Positions 5,902-10,000 of a stretch of DNA of 10,000 nt are shown here, in pieces. Positions within the stretch are counted from its first letter, which is position 1. Each line of letters starts with the position of its first letter. The DNA lies in the NCBI GenBank assembly GCA_905221605.1, contig CAJNDS010000447.1, positions 427,501 to 437,500 of the forward strand, in the 5' to 3' direction. The translations under genes and the position numbers were made by a program. A model generated the notes under the pieces. The model saw only the letters and a list, made by a program, of their open reading frames with translations. It had not been told where the DNA came from and ran no database searches. This stretch comes from Symbiodinium natans. Lineage: Eukaryota > Sar > Dinophyceae > Suessiales > Symbiodiniaceae.

Positions 5902-6024
5902 CGGTAAAGGGGTCTTGGGAGGTTTGGGTTTTAGGGCTGATGAGATGTAATTTGGGGGGGTTTAGGGGCTTGTATGCTATAGTGGTTGTGCAGGTTCTAC
6001 GCAGGCCGCGGTGTGGTGTCTGCG
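5902..6024. other. Unique spacer between two G arrays
   Basis: Contains GGTTGTGCAG (5984-5993) followed by 31 GC-rich bases and TGCG|GTTTGGGG. It is a possible very short exon, but too short to support. Confidence 0.4.
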
Positions 6025-6170
6025 GTTTGGGGTTTAGGGTTTAGGGTGGGGGGTGGGTTAGGGTTTAGGGTTTAGGGTTTAGGGTTTAGGGTTTAGGGTT
6101 TAGGGTTTAGGGTTTGGGGTTTAGGGTTTGGGGTTTAGGGTTTAGGGTTTAGGACTTGGAGTTTAGGGCT
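6025..6170 (+). repeat. TTTAGGG array
   Basis: About 17 units. A GGTGGGGGGTGGGTTAGGG stretch near 6047-6064 closely repeats the left edge of the array at 5821, suggesting a local duplication. Confidence 0.95.
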
Positions 6171-6669
6171 TACATAGCGGTTGTGATAGGGCTGGGGTGT
6201 ATTTTCAGTGTCGCAGATTTTTTGTAGGGTCTCTATACAGCTTCTGGGGATCAGGGCTTCTTTTGTAAGGTCTGGAAGCTTTTGTGGGTGAGATTGAGGG
6301 GTGAAGCTGTCAGGGGTTCAGTCGTCTAGGGGTTCAGTAGTGGTTTAGAGGTTCGTTAGGCGTTTAAGGGTTTGGTAGGGGTTCGGGGTTGTGGGGCATT
6401 GGGCTTTGGGGTTCAGGAGTTGCATGGGGCTTCAGGGTTTGCGGGGTTAGAGGTTAGGCCCCGCTAAGGGTTGCGGGTGTCCAAGCTCAGGTACTCAATC
6501 CGGAAAGCGGGCCAACCCTTTTGCGGGGCAGATGAGGGTTGAGTTTAAGTACAAGCTCTTCTTGTGTAGCCTCATCTTTAAGGAATGCACTGCTGCAGTC
6601 TGCTTTAGAGCCGCAGATATGACATAGCTTCAGCCCGGGTTTGGGGCTTCGTGGTTTTAGGTTCCCAGC
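6171..6669. other. G-rich decayed repeat grading into unique DNA
   Basis: Bases 6171-6460 hold many GGGGTTCAG, GGTTTGCGG and GGGCTT words, consistent with very old G-strand repeat. Bases 6460-6669 are unique. No frame is protein-like on the + strand. Confidence 0.5.
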
Positions 6670-7002
6670 TTAAGAAAGTTGGCCTTTTACATCCCGGACC
6701 CTTAGGATCAACGTCGCCTGGATGGTCTTAATGCCTTTGTACGGGTCCCGATCACTGCTCCTTGCTGCCTGGGTGATAGAACCTACCGCCAGTTCAATCC
6801 AAAGGACACATCTTTGCATTCTGGATGCTGTAAGGCGAGTCTTGGTGCGGGGCAGCCACTCAAGCAGTTGACCACCTTTGGGCGACGCCAACGTAGGCAA
6901 CTCCACGAGTCCAACACGGGCAAAGGCAGCAAAGGGCGCAGCCCTTAATTCATAGTCCTTCAGCTGCGGCCTCGTCCATCTGAAGCTTAAACTGGGCCGA
7001 CA
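6670..7002 (-). CDS. Minus-strand open frame, unidentified (possible exon or pseudogene)
   Basis: One frame is open for about 110 codons between stops, from TAA (complement of 7003-7005) to TAA at 6670-6672. It reads RPQLKDYELRAAPFAAFARV near the start, then VGLVELPTLASPKGG, then MQRCVLWIELAVGSITQAAR and ends ILRVRDVKGQLS. The only ATG is about two thirds in; GTG at 6906 is an alternative. The composition is balanced, unlike the translated repeats nearby, and it lies in repeat-free DNA. I recognise no domain. Alternatives are one exon of a minus-strand gene, a decayed retroelement piece, or a chance frame. Confidence 0.3.
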   Translation of the reverse strand, partial: CRPSLSFRWTRPQLKDYELRAAPFAAFARVGLVELPTLASPKGGQLLEWLPRTKTRLTASRMQRCVLWIELAVGSITQAARSSDRDPYKGIKTIQATLILRVRDVKGQLS

Positions 7003-7208
7003 TTAAACCCCTAGCCCAAATCCTACTCGAAGCCACGCTGAAGATTTGTGATGTTTGCCTGCGTGCAGAAGTCCTGGGCTCGGGCCCCCCGAAGGCCAAG
7101 AGTCCTAAGGGTTCGGGTTCAGGATTTCAGGGTCGAGGGTGCTTTGTTCCGGGGGCATCTTTTTTGTGGTGGGTGGGGCACGCATGCACAAGGAACCCTA
7201 CGAACAAA
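7003..7208. other. Unique tract holding a hairpin element
   Basis: A + strand frame (7048-7233) begins GTG ATG TTT GCC and reads MFACVQKSWARAPRRPRVL before turning into translated repeat; support is poor. The right part forms one arm of the inverted repeat at 7122-7238. Confidence 0.4.
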
Positions 7209-7238
7209 ATGTACCCTAAAACCCAGACCCTGAAATCC
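7122..7238. repeat. 13-base perfect inverted repeat with nested 7-base pair
   Basis: GGATTTCAGGGTC (7122-7134) is the exact complement of GACCCTGAAATCC (7226-7238). Inside it TTTGTTC (7143-7149) pairs with GAACAAA (7202-7208). Spacer of the outer arms is 91 bases. Confidence 0.85.
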
Positions 7239-7328
7239 ATCCCCTAAACCCTGCCCCTAAACCCTAAGCCCCCAAATCGGGGTTTGGGAAACTCGGTGCC
7301 CCTTATTTTAAGTCCCTCTTTTTCCCCG
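7209..7328 (-). repeat. Degenerate CCCTAAA tract and short spacer
   Basis: Decayed C-strand units up to about 7276. CCCAAA (7271-7276) and TTTGGG (7283-7288) form a small hairpin where orientation flips briefly. A 40-base AT-richer spacer follows. Confidence 0.7.
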
Positions 7329-7554
7329 AAACCCTAAACCCTAAACCCTAAACCCGAAGCCCTAAACCCTTAATTCTAAACCGTAAACCCTAAACCCTAA
7401 ACCCTAAATTCTAAACCCTAAGCCCTAAGCCCTAAGCCCTAAGCCCTAAGCCCTAAGCCCTAAGCCCTAAGCCCTAAGCCCTAAGCCCTAAGCCCTAAGC
7501 CCTAAGCCCTAAGCCCTAAGCCCTAAGCCCTAAACCCTAAACCCTAAACCCTAA
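7329..7554 (-). repeat. CCCTAAA array with embedded CCCTAAG block
   Basis: About 32 units on the + strand. Ordinary and variant CCCTAAA units flank a homogeneous block of CCCTAAG (7416-7527). Confidence 0.98.
7416..7527 (-). repeat. 16 perfect tandem copies of CCCTAAG
   Basis: Exactly 112 bases = 16 x 7 with no mismatch. On the G strand the unit is CTTAGGG, a single-base variant of the surrounding repeat. Confidence 0.98.
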
Positions 7555-7564
7555 TCTCCGAAAG

Positions 7565-7621
7565 GTGGCCTTGTCGGCAGCAACGGGCAGCGAACGCCTC
7601 GGGTGTACCATAGGGGCTTGG
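7565..7621 (+). CDS. Exon-like fragment (partial)
   Basis: Fifty-seven bases after CGAAAG at the end of a C array. The frame starting GTG reads VALSAATGSERLGCTIGAW and remains open to TGA at 7643. The proposed right edge is CTTGG|GTTCAGGG, a decayed G-strand unit; the main G array starts at 7666. It is 19 codons, phase 0 at both ends. The product is not recognised; composition is ordinary for a protein. Confidence 0.33.
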
Positions 7622-7665
7622 GTTCAGGGTTTGGGCTCATGGTGAAACGTGATGTAGGGGCCTAA

Positions 7666-7706
7666 TTAGGGTTTAGGGTTTAGGGTTTAGGGTTTAGGGC
7701 CTAGGG
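7666..7706 (+). repeat. Short TTTAGGG array
   Basis: Five clean units, then GGCCTAGGG. Confidence 0.95.
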
Positions 7707-7722
7707 CAGGGTTTTGGTGGGC

Positions 7723-7746
7723 GGGGGGGGGGGGGGGGGGGGGGGG
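7723..7746 (+). repeat. 24-base G homopolymer
   Basis: An uninterrupted run of 24 G, followed at once by TAGTATAAAATTTC. Its length should be treated as uncertain because homopolymers are error-prone in sequencing. Confidence 0.9.
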
Positions 7747-7876
7747 TAGTATAAAATTTCTAGGGCCCTTAAGGGAATACTCTTGGTAGCGATTCCGACC
7801 CCTATATTAGGGGCTTGGGCTGTTTGGGTTTGGCGAATGGGTCGACCTTAGGGTTTAGGTGCCAAGGATGTAAGAG
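7747..7876. other. Unique tract with CCCTTAAGGG palindrome
   Basis: GGGCCCTTAA (7763-7772) is the complement of the TTAAGGGCCC core of the 775-969 module, and GGGGTAG (7743-7749) precedes it, so this may be a diverged minus-strand copy with longer spacing. A short TTAGGGTTTAGG tract lies at 7849-7860. TATAAAA at 7750-7756 is noted but not called as a promoter. Confidence 0.45.
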
Positions 7877-7946
7877 ACCATGGCGCCGTCGCTGCTGGAG
7901 GAGAGGACCCTTCAATGCGAGCATGCCGCAGGCTTGGCCTCTAATG
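7877..7946 (+). CDS. Exon-like fragment with possible start codon (partial)
   Basis: ACCATGG (7877-7883) is a strong eukaryotic start context. The frame from ATG at 7880 reads MAPSLLEERTLQCEHAAG then LASNG, ending at TAA (7952-7954) inside the following C array. Left edge is GTAAGAG. The right edge abuts CCCTAAA repeat, so a donor would have to be GA (GG|GACCCTAAA-like), a type known in dinoflagellates but weak evidence here. It could be the first exon of a gene, an internal exon, or a fragment cut by repeat insertion. Confidence 0.33.
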
Positions 7947-7947
7947 G

Positions 7948-8029
7948 ACCCTAAACCCTAAACCCTAAACCCTAAACCCTAAACCCTAAACCCTAAACCC
8001 TAAACCCTAAACCCTAAACCCTAAACCCT
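7948..8029 (-). repeat. CCCTAAA array
   Basis: Eleven to twelve near-perfect units on the + strand, ending CCCTTAAG (8026-8033). Confidence 0.98.
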
Positions 8030-8033
8030 TAAG

Positions 8034-8127
8034 GCCTGCTGAACATTCAAGGCGCATGTGGGCCAGACGCAAGCCTTTCACCAGACATGCTTACAACGAT
8101 CTCGTGCAGGCGTGTGAGGCGGCTTGG
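8034..8127 (+). CDS. Exon-like fragment (partial)
   Basis: Ninety-four bases between CCCTTAAG and CTTGG|GCTTTAGGG. One frame (CCT at 8035) reads SRRMWARRKPFTRHAYNDLV then QACEAAW and is open to TAG at 8170. Another (CTG at 8036) reads LLNIQGACGPDASLSPDMLT and is open to TAG at 8131. The donor would be GC, common in dinoflagellates. If the preceding piece (7877-7946) is joined, the second frame stays in phase. I cannot decide between frames. Confidence 0.35.
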
Positions 8128-8470
8128 GCTTTAGGGTTTAGGGCCAACTGGGCCTTGAGTTGTAGGGCTTAGGGTCGGCAATTCAAGCTAAATTGGGTTA
8201 AGTAGCTCTCCATTCTCGGATCTTTTGGGGTTCTATGGGGTTGAGGGCATTCACTAGGACTTTATCTTGGACTCCGAAGCTGGTACCCCTGGGTTTGGGG
8301 ACCCTTTCTTCAGATCCCTAAGGTAATTCAAGGGCCATATTGGGAGTATAGTAAGGAACACCTTTAGGGGTACAACCTCGGACTTGGGGTTTGAGGACCC
8401 GGGGCTTTTGGGATTTCATAAGGTGCAGGGTTTAGAAGCGTAAGGAACCGAGCCCCAAAACCCTTGACCT
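8128..8470. other. Short G repeat then unique tract
   Basis: Two TTTAGGG units (8130-8143) and decayed words to 8175. The rest is unique, with GTACCCC and AGGGGTAC words related to those at 660-970 and 9400-9500. No gene seen. Confidence 0.5.
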
Positions 8471-8806
8471 TGAACCCCAAACCCCAAACCCCAAACCCCC
8501 AACCCCGCGCCCCAAACCCCCAACCCCGCGCCCCAAACCCCAAACCCCAAACCCTAAACCCCAAACCCCAGACCCCAAACCCCAAGCCCCAAATCCGAAA
8601 CCCTAAACCCTAAACCCCAAACCCCAAACCCTAAATCCGAAACCCTAAACCCCAAAACCCTAAACCCTAAACCCTAAACCCCAAAACCCTAAACCCGAAA
8701 CCCTAAACCCCAAACCCGAAACCCGAAACCCCAAACCCTAAACCCTAAACCCTAAACCCTAAACCCTAAACCCTAAACCCTAAACCCTAAACCCCAACCC
8801 CCCCCT
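8471..8806 (-). repeat. Long mixed CCCCAAA/CCCTAAA array
   Basis: The left half is mainly CCCCAAA and the right half CCCTAAA, with CCCGAAA variants. It contains two perfect tandem copies of a 21-base unit (8496-8516, 8517-8537) made of three 7-base variants including CCCCGCG. Open frames across it on the minus strand (GFGARGWGFG-type peptides) are only translated repeat. Confidence 0.96.
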
Positions 8807-8811
8807 TTGAG

Positions 8812-8868
8812 GGTTGCGGGGTTTGGGCTCCGAGGTCTGAGGCGGCCCAGGCGCTGGGGTGTGGGAGG
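8812..8868 (+). CDS. Weak exon-like fragment (partial)
   Basis: Fifty-seven bases between CCTTTGAG and GGGAGG|GTTTAGGG. Phase 0 reads GCGVWAPRSEAAQALGCGR. It has the C-array/unique/G-array setting and is 19 codons long, but its first bases (GGTTGCGGGGTTTGGG) look like decayed repeat. A shorter piece starting after CTCCGAG at 8834 is possible. Confidence 0.25.
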
Positions 8869-9150
8869 GTTTAGGGTTTAGGGTTTAGGGTTTGGGGTTT
8901 GGGGTTTAGGGTTTAGGGTTGCTGGGGTGTGGGGGTGGCAGTTTGTAGCGGCTCATGGGTTTAGGGTTTGGGGTTTTGGGGTTGAGGGTTTGGGTTTGGG
9001 GTGTAGGGTCTGGGGTTTAGGGTTTAGGGTTTGGGGTTTGGGGTTTGGGTTTAGGGTGTAAGGTCTGGGGTTTAGGGTTTAGGGTTTGGGGTTTGGGGTT
9101 TGGTGTCTGGTTTTGGGGTGTAGGGTTGAGGGTTGGGGTCTCGGATTTTT
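8869..9150 (+). repeat. Mixed TTTAGGG/TTTGGGG array
   Basis: About 35 units, alternating TTTAGGG and TTTGGGG, with decayed interruptions at 8921-8950 and after 9100. GCTGGGGTGTGGG occurs at 8853-8865 and again at 8921-8933. The TTTGGGG variant mirrors the CCCCAAA-rich array at 8471-8806. Confidence 0.95.
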
Positions 9151-9328
9151 GTGTTTAGGGTTGGGGGGGCTCGGGTTAAGGGTTTGGTTGCATCCGCCAG
9201 AACTACATACACGCCAGAAACCGCAAACCCTAAACCCGGAGCCCTTAAGCCCAAGCCCTATAGATGACTGTCAACCCTAAACCCTAAACCCTAATCCCGA
9301 AGCCCCAAACCCTAAACCCTAAATCCTC
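9151..9328 (-). repeat. G-to-C transition and CCCTAAA arrays
   Basis: Decayed G-strand words end near 9186. A 35-base unique spacer follows, then C-strand units at 9221-9260 and 9273-9328 separated by 12 unique bases. Confidence 0.85.
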
Positions 9329-9599
9329 CTTCCGGTGCGCGAGAGTCTCAATTGATGCCCGCCCTTTTCGGCGTCCAACATGTAAGGCGGCCCCTCTTAT
9401 TTAGGGTACAGTACCCCTATGGTTCCTATATAATTGTACGATAATCACCTTCAAACCTCTATTTTATTTTTTAAGGCCCCTATAGCACTGTACCCAAAAA
9501 CAACCTTATAACTTTGAGAACTGACATGTGTGCACTTCTCTAACTTACAGTCCCTGTTTTGTTGGTACCCGAAAGATTCGTGGTCGGCCTTATCATAGT
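9329..9599. other. Unique, AT-richer tract
   Basis: Contains the palindrome GGGTAC-A-GTACCC (9403-9415) and, later, TTAAGGCCCCTATAG and CTGTACCC, words related to the modules at 775-969. TTCTCTAACTTACAG (9536-9550) resembles a branch site plus acceptor. No supported coding frame. Confidence 0.5.
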
Positions 9600-9668
9600 A
9601 ACCCTAAACCCTAAACCTTAAACCCTAAACCCTAAACCCTAAACCCTTAACCCTAAACCCTAAACCCT
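9600..9668 (-). repeat. CCCTAAA array
   Basis: Nine to ten units with CCTTAAA and CCCTTAA variants, ending CCCTCAG (9665-9671). Confidence 0.96.
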
Positions 9669-9671
9669 CAG

Positions 9672-9728
9672 CCCCCGCAAGCAGATTCACAGCAATCTGC
9701 ACTTCGTTTCCAAATGGTGTCCCCCTCG
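9672..9728 (+). CDS. Exon-like fragment upstream of kinase-like piece (partial)
   Basis: Fifty-seven bases between CCCTCAG and CCTCG|GTTTAGC. Phase 0 reads PPQADSQQSALRFQMVSPS, 19 codons, leaving phase 0 at the right edge. Joined to the next fragment (9924-9984) this stays open and continues into APPSTPPLDLSRF, a proline/serine-rich linker running into a kinase-like loop. A second frame, reading ASRFTAICTSFPNGVPLG, is also open to TGA at 9749. The bases GCAGATT/AATCTGC (9681-9700) form a perfect 7-base hairpin within it. Confidence 0.4.
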
Positions 9729-9775
9729 GTTTAGCAAGACGGAAAACTTGAACCTGGAAGAGCGCTCATGAATCC

Positions 9776-9908
9776 CCCCAACCCCCTAAAACGCCCCTAA
9801 CCCCCTTAACCCCCTGCACCCCTAAACCGGAAACATGCCTCCCTAAACCCTCAACCCGAACCCCTAAACCCAAACCCCTAACCCCCTGCGCCCCTGCACC
9901 CCTAAACC
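9776..9908 (-). repeat. Degenerate C-rich repeat with 30-base direct repeat
   Basis: CCCCTAA and CCCTAAA variants on the + strand. Bases 9811-9840 and 9891-9920 match at 28 of 30 positions, 80 bases apart; each runs from CCCCTGCACCCC to CATGCCT. Confidence 0.85.
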
Positions 9909-9923
9909 GAAATCATGCCTCAG

Positions 9924-9984
9924 GCGCCGCCATCGACTCCCCCGCTGGACCTTAGCCGCTTCGTGGTTGGCGAAGGCTGCCTTG
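9924..9984 (+). CDS. Exon-like fragment with kinase-type glycine loop (partial)
   Basis: Sixty-one bases between ATGCCTCAG and CCTTG|GTTTAGGG. Phase 0 reads APPSTPPLDLSRFVV then GEGCLG. The run FVVGEGCLG matches the GxGxxG nucleotide-binding loop that opens eukaryotic protein kinase domains, where a hydrophobic residue precedes the first Gly and a Val usually follows two residues after the last; that following part would lie in the next exon, outside the window. If this is right, the protein binds ATP and phosphorylates Ser/Thr or Tyr, but subfamily cannot be told. An in-frame ATG at 9915 could instead be the start, giving MPQAPPST. The evidence is one short motif, so chance remains possible. 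Confidence 0.42.
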
Positions 9985-10000
9985 GTTTAGGGTTTAGGGT
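9985..10000 (+). repeat. TTTAGGG array continuing off the window
   Basis: GTTTAGGGTTTAGGGT directly follows the kinase-like fragment and runs to the last base. Confidence 0.95.

Noticed and set aside
7750-7756. TATAAAA as a promoter
   Set aside because: Sits beside a G homopolymer with no start signal or coding frame at a suitable distance, and AT-rich words occur elsewhere by chance.
8364-8585. Minus-strand open frame rich in GFGARGWGFG-type peptides
   Set aside because: It is the translation of the CCCCAAA array; with few A or T substitutions the 7-base repeat stays open in this frame. No independent coding signal.
9072-9280. Overlapping open frames on both strands (9072-9254 minus, 9086-9280 plus)
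   Set aside because: Both are mostly translated telomere repeat (PKPDTKPQTPNPKP, GFGVWCLVLG) and mirror each other.
9681-9700. GCAGATT/AATCTGC hairpin as part of a tRNA or terminator
   Set aside because: No tRNA arms or TTCRANNC loop around it; it falls inside an exon-like fragment, so it is kept only as a note.
1-10000. Window as a true chromosome end
   Set aside because: A terminus would be one long array of a single orientation at one edge; here arrays flip strand throughout and unique DNA continues to both edges.
1-10000. CRISPR array
   Set aside because: Repeats are 7-base tandem units without regular spacers, and the sequence is eukaryotic in character.

Overview
This window is nuclear-type eukaryotic DNA dominated by the seven-base telomere-type repeat TTTAGGG and its complement CCCTAAA. 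About two dozen blocks, from two to more than forty units long, occur in both orientations. Between them lie short, GC-rich, mostly non-repetitive stretches. TTTAGGG is the telomere repeat of land plants, many green algae, dinoflagellates and coccidian apicomplexans. I favour a dinoflagellate-like protist: the unique pieces are GC-rich and look like exon-sized coding fragments, and two candidate splice donors are GC or GA, which dinoflagellates tolerate. Eimeria also carries interspersed AAACCCT tracts, but the CAG runs that usually accompany them are absent here. The organism call is an inference; no rRNA, tRNA, spliced leader or complete gene was found.

Layout. 1-1281: mixed C-strand and G-strand arrays around one exon-like fragment (80-172), a module repeated three times (775-969) and a second weak coding fragment (970-1032). 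1282-1800: the longest GC-rich island, open in several frames. 1801-2485: the purest arrays, including a direct TTTAGGG/CCCTAAA head-to-head junction. 2488-3170: degenerate repeats and unique DNA. 3171-4770: long arrays with exon-like pieces at 3473-3568, 3872-3917, 4071-4143 and 4693-4770. 4771-5724: a G array, 500 bases of unique DNA with twin palindromes, then a degenerate C array. 5725-7564: another exon-like piece, G arrays, a long unique tract with a 333-base minus-strand open frame, then C arrays that include 16 copies of the variant CCCTAAG. 7565-10000: more exon-like pieces, the last of which (9924-9984) ends in a GxGxxG motif resembling the nucleotide-binding loop of a protein kinase.

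The main observation is an arrangement seen again and again: CCCTAAA array, then a dinucleotide AG, then a 45-100 base GC-rich open fragment, then GTTTAGGG opening a G-strand array. Read on the + strand, this is what exons would look like if the introns began with TTTAGGG repeats (GT donor) and ended with CCCTAAA repeats plus AG. Such an intron has self-complementary ends that could pair and bring the splice sites together. Joining the last two fragments in this way gives a continuous frame leading into the kinase-like loop. The model is an inference. It competes with interstitial telomere arrays inserted at repaired breaks, and with misassembly of repeat-rich reads.

No complete gene can be called. 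All coding entries are partial and of low to moderate confidence; the repeat calls are secure.
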